A stretch of DNA of 64,000 bases from an uncultured Muribaculaceae bacterium. Its GTDB lineage: Bacteria; Bacteroidota; Bacteroidia; Bacteroidales; Muribaculaceae. Every line of letters begins with the position of its first letter. The first letter of the stretch is position 1. Shown here piece by piece: positions 9,343 to 17,656 of the stretch. The position numbers and the translations under genes are program-made. Location: contig CAJTMY010000010.1 of the NCBI GenBank assembly GCA_910577355.1, forward strand, positions 4,329 to 68,328, given 5' to 3'. Below the pieces are notes generated by a model that worked only from the letters and a program-made list of their open reading frames with translations, was not told the DNA's origin and did no database searches.

Positions 9343-9508
9343 TCTTTACATATTTTTTGTACATGGGCACAAACACTATGATGGCCGATGCCACGATCAC
9401 AAAGGCATGGTATGCCGTGAAGCGCCGGATATGAGTGAGCAGCAACGCTACAGTGGCAGCCCAGGCGATACCCAGCAGAACGAACCGTATTACTATCGAC
9501 GTTTTCAT
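9323..9508 (-). CDS. Small two-TM membrane protein overlapping dxs
   Basis: 61 residues with two clear hydrophobic helices (about 6-24 and 32-48) and a basic C-terminus (KKYVKNGDNHR). No family recognised. The 3' end overlaps the dxs start by 20 bp, and a good promoter lies only 5 bp upstream of the ATG, so the transcript would be nearly leaderless. I judge it real from its composition and operon position; it could be a translational lead-in for dxs. Function unknown. Confidence 0.6.
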   Translation of the reverse strand: MKTSIVIRFVLLGIAWAATVALLLTHIRRFTAYHAFVIVASAIIVFVPMYKKYVKNGDNHR

Positions 9509-9513
9509 TTCTG

Positions 9514-9544
9514 CAAAGTTAATAAACTTTTGTCATCTTTACAA
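9514..9544 (-). promoter_or_regulatory. Bacteroidetes-type promoter for the small membrane protein-dxs-trkAH operon
   Basis: Minus strand TTG, 20 bp, TAACTTTG, an exact consensus match. Predicted start around 9510, within about 2 nt of the ATG at 9508. Confidence 0.7.
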
Positions 9545-9551
9545 AAATAAT

Positions 9552-9582
9552 TGAAGCCCGCACGGTATGGGTGCGGGCTTCA
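9552..9582 (-). terminator. Intrinsic terminator of the S9 peptidase gene
   Basis: Twelve perfect pairs (TGAAGCCCGCAC/GTGCGGGCTTCA) with a 7-nt loop; on the minus strand it is followed by ATTATTTTTGT. It lies 40 bp after the peptidase stop. Confidence 0.85.
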
Positions 9583-9621
9583 CAGTTATGCTTTACGGCT
9601 TCTGTCAAAGGATAGGCCTAT

Positions 9622-11751
9622 TCATTTATTTTCGCATTTCAGCCATTTGTCGAACCAACGGAAGAACAGACGCTGCCACATTACGGCATTCTGAGGTTTG
9701 AGTATCCAATGGTTCTCGTCGGGGAAGATAAGCATCTCGGCAGGCACTCCGCGAAGGCGTGCAGCATTGAAGGCAGCCATGCCCTGCGATGCCAGAATAC
9801 GGAAGTCGTACTCGCCGTGAGTTATCATTATGGGTGTATCCCAACGATCTACGAAACGATGTGGCGATTGGGCAAATGTACGTTGTGCGGCTGCATTGTC
9901 TTTCTCCCAATATGCGCCACCCATGTCCCAGTTTGCAAACCACATCTCCTCTGTCTCGAGATATTGTGCCTCGGTATTGAAGATACCTGCGTGAGCCAGA
10001 AATGCAGCGAAACGACCGTCGTGGTTTCCGGCGAGCCAATAGGTAGAGAATCCTCCATAACTTGCACCGGTTGCGCCGATGCGTGCGTGATCCACGTAGG
10101 GCTCGTTCTGCTTCACATAGTCAACAGCACTGAGATAGTCGCGCATGTTCTGACCGGGATAGTCTTTGGATATCTGCTCCTCCCACTCGGTGCCGAAACC
10201 CGGGACACCGCGGCGGTTGGGCGCAATCACCACATAGCCGTTTGCGGCCATGATGGCAAAGTTCCACCGATAGCTCCAGAATTGGCTTACAGCCGACTGT
10301 GGGCCTCCTTGAAGATAGAGTAGTGCGGGATATTTGGTTGAGGCATCGAAATGCTGGGGCTTGATGATCCATGTAAGCATTTCGCGGCCATCGGTTGTAG
10401 GTACCATGCGCTTCTCCACTGATGGCATCGTGAGCTGTGCGAATATCGCGCCGTTTACATCGGTAAGCTGTTTCAATACGGATACTACCCCCTTGCGCAT
10501 TTTCTTTGCCGTAGGTTTTGTAAGGGCGAAAACTTCGTTTGGACGCAACATGCTGTGGTTCATGGTCACTACAGTATGTTCGTCAACGGGTGCGAGAGTC
10601 GTGAAATCGGCCAGCTCGTCTGTAAGTTTGTTTACGCTATGTGATGCAAGGTCGATTTCAAATACCGGAATCACACCTTGATGAGGTGCTATGAACCACA
10701 GGGACTTGGATGAAGGATTCCACGCAAATTCGTCGATGGTATAGTCCCAGTCGGCGGTGATGTCGCTGCGTGTGCGTGTGGCCCAGTCCATTACAAACAG
10801 GCGGTTTCGATCAGCCTCATATCCGTCTCGTTCCATGCTTAGCCATGCGAGGTAACGTCCGTCGGGCGAGAAGGCAGGCATGGTATCGTAACCCATCATG
10901 CCTTCGGTAAGATTTACAGTGGTGCCTGTAGAAAGGTCGTAAAGGTAGAGGTCGCTGTTTGTGCTTACGGCATATTCCATTCCGGTCTTTTTGCGCGATA
11001 CATAAACAAGCCCCGTGCCGTCGGGAGTCCATGCAAAAGATTCAATGCCGCCAAATGGTTTCATCGGAGATTCAAAAGGCTCGTCGGCCATGATGTCTTT
11101 CACATCGGTGATGGCGGCTCCGTCGAATGTGCCGACGAAGGGGTGGGGGATTTCGGTGACCCATTCGTCCCAGTGCTTGTACATAAGGTCATCGATAAGA
11201 CGGCCAGTGGCCTTCGGCAGGTCGGGATATATGTCTGCGGCTGTGCGGGCGTATTTTACAGAACCGATCATCACTACATGCGACTGATCGGGCGAGAAAA
11301 GAAATCCGGTGACACCTTTCTCTACGTGGCTAAGCTGCTGCCGGTCTTTTCCGTCGGGATTCATTGCCCATACCTGCGGATTGCCGTCGGCATCTGGGTA
11401 TATGAACGCGATGCGGCGACCGCCGTCGATCCATACGGCCGAATTCTCGCTTTTGGGAGTATGTGTGATGCGTGTGTGTCCGGTACCGTCGATGTTCATT
11501 ATCCACAGTTCGTTGTTCGATGCGTTCTGAGGTACGCTTTCATAAGAGACGCCATAAAGCACACGTTTGCCGTCGGGCGACACACATGGTGCGCTTACAC
11601 GTCCGAGAGCCTCCAGTGCGTCGATGTCGAACACTCCCGTGGCGCTGTGGAAGTCGGGACGCTCGATGATCGGCGCGTCTTCTGCGGCGGCAGCGGCGCT
11701 TATCAGCAATGCTGTTGCGCTCATTGTGATGGTTTTGGTGATTGATTTCAT
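9622..11751 (-). CDS. Secreted S9 family peptidase (prolyl oligopeptidase/DPP type)
   Basis: 709 residues. A signal peptide (hydrophobic stretch in the first 23 residues, ending SAAAAAED) sends it to the periplasm. Residues about 45-400 form WD40/TolB-like propeller repeats (SPDGKRVLYG, SPDGRYLAWLS); the alpha/beta-hydrolase part follows with nucleophile motif GASYGG (Ser564), then GEYDFR (Asp) and ENHW (His). It should cleave dipeptides or small peptides, most like DPP5/acylaminoacyl-peptidase. Exact specificity cannot be told. It starts 30 bp after yigZ and may share its transcript. Confidence 0.92.
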   Translation of the reverse strand: MKSITKTITMSATALLISAAAAAEDAPIIERPDFHSATGVFDIDALEALGRVSAPCVSPDGKRVLYGVSYESVPQNASNNELWIMNIDGTGHTRITHTPKSENSAVWIDGGRRIAFIYPDADGNPQVWAMNPDGKDRQQLSHVEKGVTGFLFSPDQSHVVMIGSVKYARTAADIYPDLPKATGRLIDDLMYKHWDEWVTEIPHPFVGTFDGAAITDVKDIMADEPFESPMKPFGGIESFAWTPDGTGLVYVSRKKTGMEYAVSTNSDLYLYDLSTGTTVNLTEGMMGYDTMPAFSPDGRYLAWLSMERDGYEADRNRLFVMDWATRTRSDITADWDYTIDEFAWNPSSKSLWFIAPHQGVIPVFEIDLASHSVNKLTDELADFTTLAPVDEHTVVTMNHSMLRPNEVFALTKPTAKKMRKGVVSVLKQLTDVNGAIFAQLTMPSVEKRMVPTTDGREMLTWIIKPQHFDASTKYPALLYLQGGPQSAVSQFWSYRWNFAIMAANGYVVIAPNRRGVPGFGTEWEEQISKDYPGQNMRDYLSAVDYVKQNEPYVDHARIGATGASYGGFSTYWLAGNHDGRFAAFLAHAGIFNTEAQYLETEEMWFANWDMGGAYWEKDNAAAQRTFAQSPHRFVDRWDTPIMITHGEYDFRILASQGMAAFNAARLRGVPAEMLIFPDENHWILKPQNAVMWQRLFFRWFDKWLKCENK

Positions 11752-11781
11752 AATATTCGCTTTCGCGAGTGTTAGAGTTGG

Positions 11782-12387
11782 TTATTGGATGATATTGTCA
11801 AGTTGTACACCGTCGATATCGGTAAGGCGCGACAGTAATGTAGACTCGCGGTCGGCCTCGACGCGGATTGTCATTGCGCAGACATTGTCGAATGTTGAGC
11901 CGATAGTCTCGCAGCCGTCGCCATGAGCCAGTTTCATCACATCGTTCATTACCATGTAGGGGTATGTGAATGATATTGTGCGCATCTCGTGCCTCTCGAT
12001 TATATCAACCGTTTCGAGTACTTCCCTTGCGGCTTGCCGGTAGGCGGTTATCAAGCCTGATGTGCCGAGTTTGATGCCGCCGAAGTAGCGCACCACCGCG
12101 ACCATCACATCGGTAAGCTCAAGCGAGTTGATTTGTCCGAGTATGGGCTTGCCGGCAGTGCCCGACGGCTCTCCGTTGTCGTTGGATCGGAATTCGGTGC
12201 GTTTCGGCCCCAACATGTAGGCCCAGCATATGTGGCGTGCGTCAAAATGCTTTTTCTGAAGTTCGGTCAATCGTACCTTCACTTCGTCGACTGTCGTGAC
12301 CGGATAGGCGAATGCCAGAAAACGGCTTCGCTTCTCGGTTACAGACGCCTCGGACGATGCGGTGATGGTGCGATATATGTCGGACAT
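11782..12387 (-). CDS. YigZ/IMPACT family protein (UPF0029)
   Basis: 201 residues. The IMPACT N-domain is clear: KRSRFLAFAYP, DARHICWAYMLG, DNGEPSGTAGKPIL and VVRYFGGIKLGTSGL. The C-terminal half is the shorter ferredoxin-like domain (DUF1949). Bacterial members are ribosome- or translation-associated by analogy with eukaryotic IMPACT; the biochemical role is not settled. The -7-like TAATTTTG at 12392-12399 is so close to the ATG that the mRNA would have almost no leader. Confidence 0.92.
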   Translation of the reverse strand: MSDIYRTITASSEASVTEKRSRFLAFAYPVTTVDEVKVRLTELQKKHFDARHICWAYMLGPKRTEFRSNDNGEPSGTAGKPILGQINSLELTDVMVAVVRYFGGIKLGTSGLITAYRQAAREVLETVDIIERHEMRTISFTYPYMVMNDVMKLAHGDGCETIGSTFDNVCAMTIRVEADRESTLLSRLTDIDGVQLDNIIQ

Positions 12388-12391
12388 GTTG

Positions 12392-12399
12392 CAAAATTA
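12392..12399 (-). promoter_or_regulatory. -7-like box directly in front of yigZ
   Basis: Minus strand TAATTTTG ending 4 bp before the ATG; no TTG at the right distance upstream. If used, transcription begins at about 12388, giving a leaderless mRNA. Confidence 0.4.
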
Positions 12400-12415
12400 C
12401 AAATTTTTATCGTAA

Positions 12416-12457
12416 ACGGAACGCTCCCTGCATAGAAAAAAGCGGGGAGCGTTCCGT
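12416..12457 (-). terminator. Terminator after cydB
   Basis: ACGGAACGCTCCC at 12416-12428 pairs with GGGAGCGTTCCGT at 12445-12457 around a 16-nt loop. It is 22 bp after the cydB stop. The run of T on the minus strand falls in the loop, with only a weak U-tract after the stem. Confidence 0.7.
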
Positions 12458-12479
12458 AAGTTGAGAAATCAGCAGGCCC

Positions 12480-13619
12480 TTAATATCGGTGTGTGCCTTC
12501 CTCTATATCCTTCGGGCTTATGCCTCCGTGATTCATCTTTCTCCATACGTAGGCGATGTAGAGTATTACGACAGGGATGAAAAGGCTCACCCAACTCATC
12601 GTCTTGAGTGTATATAGCGACGAGGAGCTGTTGGCAAGAGTAAGCGACGACTGCGGGTGTGTATTCGACGGCAGGTAGCATGTGTTGTTGTATCCTGCCA
12701 CTGCAAACAAGGATATCACTACGAGTACAGTGCCGATGCCGCTCATCCATATGCCGGCGCGGCTGTGTGTGAAGGCTCCGGCAGCAATGCCGCATAGGAC
12801 CAGCACAACGCCGAACAGGAATGCCACAAGCCATCCCCACATTTCAAGGAAGTTGTGTAGATAGAGGTTGGAGACATCGACAACCGTACCTCCGTCCGCG
12901 GCTTGCTTGCCTGTGGCAAGAAACAGAATGATAATCCACGCTACAAAAAGGACGGCGAATATCAAGCCGTTGACAAGGACTTTGCGGCGCATGTGCTTTT
13001 CAAATCCGTCGCCGCCGCGGATGTTGTTGATGAAATACAGAGCTGCTTGAGTGCGGGCCAGGAAGTATACGGCCACACCGAGCAGCAGGCATTGCCAGCA
13101 TGCGATCGCTTCAAGCCCGCGTGTGGGAGCCCAGCGCGATATCACCGGCGAGGCGGCATCAAGCAGGTTGGCGCGTGAAACCTCGAAATCGCCGCCAAAG
13201 AACATTGTGCCTACCGCCACGCCGAGCAGCACACAGCCGAAGAATCCGTTGATAAGTAGAAACACATCGTAGGTGCGCGTGCCGTACAGGTTGCCGTGTT
13301 TGCGTCGGTATTCATAACTTACAGCCTGAACCACAAAGCTTATGAGTATCGACATCCACAGCCAATATGCTCCGCCGAAACTTGTTGAATAGAACAATGG
13401 GAACGAGGCGAAGAACGCGCCGCCGAACACCACAAGAGTGGTGAATGTAAGCTCCCATTTGCGCCCCAGCGAGTTCACCATCAACTGTCGTTCGTCGTGA
13501 CCCATGCGGCAATAAAGCATCGATTGGCCTCCCTGCACGAAGAGCATGAACACCAGTACCGCGCCAAGCACGGATATAAGCAGCCACCAATAGGCTTGTA
13601 ACATCTGTAATTCTGTCAT
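12480..13619 (-). CDS. cydB: Cytochrome bd ubiquinol oxidase subunit II
   Basis: 379 residues, eight to nine hydrophobic helices. Starts MTELQMLQAYWWLLISVLG and contains the subunit II pattern GGQSMLYCRMGHDERQ and GRKWELTFTTLVVFGGAFFASFP. With CydA it reduces oxygen using menaquinol in the inner membrane, letting an otherwise anaerobic gut bacterium scavenge traces of oxygen. It follows cydA by 22 bp and ends in a terminator. Confidence 0.96.
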   Translation of the reverse strand: MTELQMLQAYWWLLISVLGAVLVFMLFVQGGQSMLYCRMGHDERQLMVNSLGRKWELTFTTLVVFGGAFFASFPLFYSTSFGGAYWLWMSILISFVVQAVSYEYRRKHGNLYGTRTYDVFLLINGFFGCVLLGVAVGTMFFGGDFEVSRANLLDAASPVISRWAPTRGLEAIACWQCLLLGVAVYFLARTQAALYFINNIRGGDGFEKHMRRKVLVNGLIFAVLFVAWIIILFLATGKQAADGGTVVDVSNLYLHNFLEMWGWLVAFLFGVVLVLCGIAAGAFTHSRAGIWMSGIGTVLVVISLFAVAGYNNTCYLPSNTHPQSSLTLANSSSSLYTLKTMSWVSLFIPVVILYIAYVWRKMNHGGISPKDIEEGTHRY

Positions 13620-13641
13620 TGCTGTTTCGATATTAGGAAGG

Positions 13642-15207
13642 TTAATGAGTTATTTCGATATTTTTCTTTGAGGAACGAGAGATATAGCGCAGCATTATGC
13701 TTACCTCGGCGGCAAGAAGCACAGTGAACAACACGGCAAACATCCAGAATGTGAACTGAACGGAACTGCCGGGTATATCGCTTATGGCAGCCCCGGTAGG
13801 CATGATATCCTGGATGACCCATGGCTGGCGGCCGACTTCAGCCACAATCCATCCGGCCTGGCTGCATATCCACACCAATGGAATCGAGATTATTCCGGCC
13901 CAATGCAGCCATGGCTTTTCAAGCCATGAAGTCTTTTTCGTACTCATCAGGATGGCTATGATGAAGAAGAGCAGAAGATATCCTCCTATGTACACCATGA
14001 TGTGAAAGGCGTAAAATGTAAGTCCGACCGGTGGCACGGCATCCTCGGGCTTGTCGAGGTATCCGTAGCCGAAGAACCGATAATTCTCGTCGATACGCGC
14101 CTGCGCGTTGGCCATCGCCGTGCTGTCTCCGGCGTTCAAGGCTATGTCGTAGTCGAGCAGCGCCGCACGGGCAGCTTTACCCATGGCGATGCGGTCGGCG
14201 TACGATACGGTATTCACCGTATCGCCTTCGGCTGTGAGAGATATGCCTTTGATAAGATCGTTTATGCCGGGGACAAATGAATTCGGATCGTGGTTGGCAA
14301 GTATCGACAGACCGTAAGGCAGTGCAATCTCGCATTTGATGGCCGGCAGATCATCGCCGGGGCGTTTGTCGGGATTGACAAAGCCGAAAGCCACCAGCTC
14401 CTGTCCCACTTTGCCGTCATAGAGGCCTTCCATCGCTGCCAGTTTCATAGGTTGCACTTTGGCTACCTGGACAGCCGAGCCGTCGCCGGTCCACATCGTG
14501 AGAATGATGCCGGCCAAACCGACCCATGCTCCGATTTTCAGCGAACTGCGGGCGGCGTCCACATTGCTTTTACGCCATAGCAGCCAACAGCTCACTCCCA
14601 CCACAAATGTACCGGCAAGGCACCATCCGCTTGTCACGGCATGGAAGAACTTGTTCATCGACACGGCATTGAACGCAACTTCGCCGAAGTTGTCCATCAC
14701 ATTGCGCATCTGTGAAGGATCGAAGCGCATCCCCACCGGATTCTGCATCCATGCGTTTGCAACGAGAATCCATAATGCAGACAGAGCCACGCCGAGCGCG
14801 ACAAGCCACGTGGAAGCGAGATGGAACCGTTTGCTCACCTTGTTCCATCCGAAAAACATCACTGCCACAAACGTCGCCTCCATAAAGAAAGCGAATATGC
14901 CTTCAATGGCCAAGGGCGCACCGAAGATGTCGCCTACAAACCAAGAGTAGTTGGACCAGTTGGTACCGAACTCAAATTCAAGTATCAGACCTGTGGCCAC
15001 ACCGATGGCAAAATTGATGCCGAAAAGTGACATCCAGAACTTTGTGATGCCTCTCCATCTCTCTTGCCCCGTACGCACATATATTGTTTCCATGACGGCC
15101 ACTATCAAGGCCAGGCCGATGGTGAGAGGCACGAATAGCCAGTGATACATGGCCGTGAGTGCGAATTGCGCGCGCGACCAGTCCACTGTGCTGATAATGT
15201 CATTCAT
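13642..15207 (-). CDS. cydA: Cytochrome bd ubiquinol oxidase subunit I
   Basis: 521 residues. The N-terminus SRAQFALTAMYHWLFVPLT holds the heme b595 ligand His22; FFGWNKVSKRFHL and SGWCLAGTFVVGVSCW are further subunit I landmarks. The quinol-binding loop around 260-350 is present (FGFVNPDKRPGDD, CEIALPYGLSILANHD). It carries the hemes; CydB completes the complex and the DUF4492 protein upstream probably acts as a third small subunit. Start ATG at 15207. Confidence 0.97.
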   Translation of the reverse strand: MNDIISTVDWSRAQFALTAMYHWLFVPLTIGLALIVAVMETIYVRTGQERWRGITKFWMSLFGINFAIGVATGLILEFEFGTNWSNYSWFVGDIFGAPLAIEGIFAFFMEATFVAVMFFGWNKVSKRFHLASTWLVALGVALSALWILVANAWMQNPVGMRFDPSQMRNVMDNFGEVAFNAVSMNKFFHAVTSGWCLAGTFVVGVSCWLLWRKSNVDAARSSLKIGAWVGLAGIILTMWTGDGSAVQVAKVQPMKLAAMEGLYDGKVGQELVAFGFVNPDKRPGDDLPAIKCEIALPYGLSILANHDPNSFVPGINDLIKGISLTAEGDTVNTVSYADRIAMGKAARAALLDYDIALNAGDSTAMANAQARIDENYRFFGYGYLDKPEDAVPPVGLTFYAFHIMVYIGGYLLLFFIIAILMSTKKTSWLEKPWLHWAGIISIPLVWICSQAGWIVAEVGRQPWVIQDIMPTGAAISDIPGSSVQFTFWMFAVLFTVLLAAEVSIMLRYISRSSKKNIEITH

Positions 15208-15249
15208 TGTTTTAAGGTTTTAAACGGTTTGGATTTATGTGTTATCTAT

Positions 15250-15471
15250 TCAGTTATCTGTGTCTTTGACCAAAGCGTTCCTTACTGCCTGCGAACGTTG
15301 GCCATCGCTGTCGTAGTCTTCGGCAAGGCGGTCAGGGAAAAAAAGGAGCCTCACAACCAGAAAAATTATCACGAGTTTAACAGCTATGACTATCCATAGC
15401 GTACGTCCGAGAGTCATGTCGCGGAAGCCGTCGCGATACATCCCGTATATCAGTGCCATAAATGTTTTCAT
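15250..15471 (-). CDS. DUF4492 protein, likely small accessory subunit of cytochrome bd
   Basis: 73 residues: an N-terminal amphipathic stretch with YGMYRDGFRDMTLGRTLW, one membrane helix (about 24-45, IVIAVKLVIIFLVVRLLFF) and an acidic tail. YRDGFRxMTxGxTLW is the DUF4492 signature. In Bacteroidetes and Epsilonproteobacteria this gene sits just before cydA, in the place where CydX/CydS-like subunits are encoded elsewhere, so an accessory role in oxidase assembly is inferred. It is 42 bp upstream of cydA in the same transcript. Confidence 0.85.
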   Translation of the reverse strand: MKTFMALIYGMYRDGFRDMTLGRTLWIVIAVKLVIIFLVVRLLFFPDRLAEDYDSDGQRSQAVRNALVKDTDN

Positions 15472-15491
15472 TTCATTGCGGTATTGATTCG

Positions 15492-15520
15492 CAAATGTAA
15501 TGAAATTTATTTAATAACAA
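15492..15520 (-). promoter_or_regulatory. Promoter for the DUF4492-cydAB operon
   Basis: Minus strand TTG, 18 bp, TACATTTG; the spacing is slightly short. Predicted start about 15488, 17 nt before the ATG. Confidence 0.55.
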
Positions 15521-15545
15521 GAATATTTCACCAAATAAATCAATA

Positions 15546-15573
15546 CCGGCGACAGACCGAAGTCCGTCGCCGG
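15546..15573 (-). terminator. Terminator of the ABC-F gene with UUCG tetraloop
   Basis: A 12-bp stem (CCGGCGACAGAC/GTCCGTCGCCGG; one pair is G-U in the minus-strand RNA) closed by TTCG, i.e. C(UUCG)G, an extra-stable tetraloop. Followed by ATTGATTTATTT. Confidence 0.7.
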
Positions 15574-15602
15574 CAGTATGTCGTAAGGTATAAAAATATG
15601 TG

Positions 15603-17576
15603 CTATTGTTTTTTCTGCATTTCCTCAAGGTCGAGTGATGCGAGTTCCCATATGCTCATGGCATTCTCAAGATCTTTTGTAGCTGCCGCATGGCGGGTAT
15701 ATATTTCTGTATCGGTGGCATCGCCTGCGGCCAGTTGCTCCTCGATGGCCTTTACAACTCCTTCGAGGCGTGCTATCTCAGTTTCGGCATCCTCGACTTT
15801 CTTGCGGGCTCTTTTAATAGCTTTGTCGCGTTCTCGCTGCTCGGCGTAGCTCGGTTTTGGGCGTGCGGCCGGAATCGGATCTTTTACCGGAACTTTCGAG
15901 GCCGCAGTCTTCGGCATTGCCGCGGTTGATGGTCGCAATGGTTCAGACAGTTCGAGTTCATGCAGGGATGCGATACGTTTGCGCTCGAGGAAGTCGTAGA
16001 TGCCGCCGAGGCACTCGGTGACACGACCTCCCCCGAATTCGTATACCTTTTCGACGAGTCCGTCGAGAAACTCTCGGTCGTGGCTTACAACTATCACCGT
16101 GCCATTGAAGTCTTTGATGGCTTGCTTGAGAATATCTTTTGTTGCCATGTCGAGATGGTTGGTCGGCTCGTCGAGGATAAGCAGATTTACCGGTTGCAGC
16201 AACAGCCTTATCATGGCCAGACGGGTGCGCTCTCCACCCGACAACACTTTCACTTTTTTGTCGGAAGCTTCGCCACCAAACATGAAGGCCCCCAACAGGT
16301 CGCGAATCTTGGTACGGATGTCACCAACCGCCACACGGTCGATTGTATCAAATACTGTAAGTTCGCCGTCGAGAAGCGAGGCTTGATTCTGAGCAAAATA
16401 CCCTATGCTCACATTATGGCCTATCTTGAGCGTGCCGGTATACGGAATCTCGCCCATTATGCACTTTACAAGTGTCGATTTGCCCTCGCCGTTCTTGCCC
16501 ACAAAGGCCACTTTCTCGCCTCGGCGTATCGTGAAGGTCGCATGGTCAAACACCTGATGGCTGCCGTAAGCTTTGCCGAGGTCATCGGCTATCACCGGAA
16601 AGTCGCCCGAACGGGGTGCCGGAGGAAAGCGCAGGTTGAGATGCGAGGTGTCCACCTCGTCTACCTCGATGCGTTCTATCTTGGCGAGCTGCTTCATGCG
16701 GCTCTGCACCTGCACGGCTTTGGTGGCCTTGTAGCGGAACCGCTCTATGAAGGCCTCGGTATCGGCAATCTGTTTTTGTTGATTGGCATAGGCACGCATC
16801 TGTTGTTCCAGACGCTCACGGCGCAGCTCCACATATTTTGAATAATTCACGGCGTAATCGTAGATCTTGCCGAGGGATATTTCAATAGTGCGGTTTGTCA
16901 CATTGTCGATGAATGCACGGTCGTGACTCACGAGCACTACGGCTTTGGCCTTTGATATCAGAAAGTTCTCGAGCCATTGTATCGACTCTATGTCGAGATG
17001 GTTTGTAGGCTCGTCGAGCAACAGAACATCGGGACGTTGCAGGAGAAGTTTGGCAAGCTCGATGCGCATGCGCCATCCACCCGAGAATTCACCGGTAGGA
17101 CGGTTGAAGTCGGCGCGCACAAATCCGAGACCTAACAGAGTCTTTTCCATCTCGGCCTCGCAGTTGTCGCTGCCGGCAATGGCGATGGAATCGGCGAGAG
17201 ATGTCATGTCGTCGATCAGCTTGTGATAGCTCTCCGACTCATAGTCGGTACGCTCGGCGAGTTCGGCGTTCATGGCGTCGAGCCTTCGCTGCATCGCGTC
17301 GAGATGCGAGAAAGCCTTGCGCACCTCTTGTACTACAGTTGTCTCGTCGGTGGTGATCATGTGCTGAGGCAGATATCCCACCGTCACACCTTCGGGTATC
17401 GCTACCGAACCGGATGTAGGGCGTTGCAGGCCGGCGATGATCTTGAGCATTGTCGATTTGCCGGCTCCGTTTTTGCCTACAAGGGCTATTTTGTCGCGGT
17501 CGTTTATGACATAGCTGATATTGTCGAAAAGCGACTTTGCTGAAAATTCAACGCTTAGATTATTTACTGATACCAT
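15603..17576 (-). CDS. ABC-F family ATPase (Uup/YdiF-like)
   Basis: 657 residues, soluble, with two ABC cassettes and no membrane helices. Walker A is GKNGAGKST (about 35-43) and GKNGEGKST (about 365); the signatures are SGGWRMRIELA and LSGGERTRLAM; Walker B is LLLDEPTNHLD and LILDEPTNHLD. The linker (about 240-300) is the Arg/Lys-rich ABC_tran_Xtn region, and the last 90 residues form a charged coiled coil (about 560-657). ABC-F proteins act on ribosomes, resolving stalls or giving antibiotic protection; this one has the housekeeping Uup/YdiF layout, so resistance should not be assumed. Confidence 0.93.
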   Translation of the reverse strand: MVSVNNLSVEFSAKSLFDNISYVINDRDKIALVGKNGAGKSTMLKIIAGLQRPTSGSVAIPEGVTVGYLPQHMITTDETTVVQEVRKAFSHLDAMQRRLDAMNAELAERTDYESESYHKLIDDMTSLADSIAIAGSDNCEAEMEKTLLGLGFVRADFNRPTGEFSGGWRMRIELAKLLLQRPDVLLLDEPTNHLDIESIQWLENFLISKAKAVVLVSHDRAFIDNVTNRTIEISLGKIYDYAVNYSKYVELRRERLEQQMRAYANQQKQIADTEAFIERFRYKATKAVQVQSRMKQLAKIERIEVDEVDTSHLNLRFPPAPRSGDFPVIADDLGKAYGSHQVFDHATFTIRRGEKVAFVGKNGEGKSTLVKCIMGEIPYTGTLKIGHNVSIGYFAQNQASLLDGELTVFDTIDRVAVGDIRTKIRDLLGAFMFGGEASDKKVKVLSGGERTRLAMIRLLLQPVNLLILDEPTNHLDMATKDILKQAIKDFNGTVIVVSHDREFLDGLVEKVYEFGGGRVTECLGGIYDFLERKRIASLHELELSEPLRPSTAAMPKTAASKVPVKDPIPAARPKPSYAEQRERDKAIKRARKKVEDAETEIARLEGVVKAIEEQLAAGDATDTEIYTRHAAATKDLENAMSIWELASLDLEEMQKKQ

Positions 17577-17591
17577 GAACGGATATTGTAG

Positions 17592-17640
17592 AAAATCGGG
17601 AAGGCCGACCGGATCAACGGTATTCGACTCTCCCGATTTT
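17592..17640 (-). terminator. Terminator after glmM
   Basis: AAAATCGGGA and TCCCGATTTT form a perfect 10-bp stem with a 29-nt loop between glmM and the ABC-F gene, 16 bp after the glmM stop. Its A/T ends let it work in either direction. Confidence 0.7.
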
Positions 17641-17656
17641 TTATAATTTTAAACAG

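Noticed and set aside
15603..17576. Antibiotic-resistance ABC-F
   Set aside because: Linker and C-terminal coiled coil fit housekeeping Uup/YdiF types; no basis for a resistance call.
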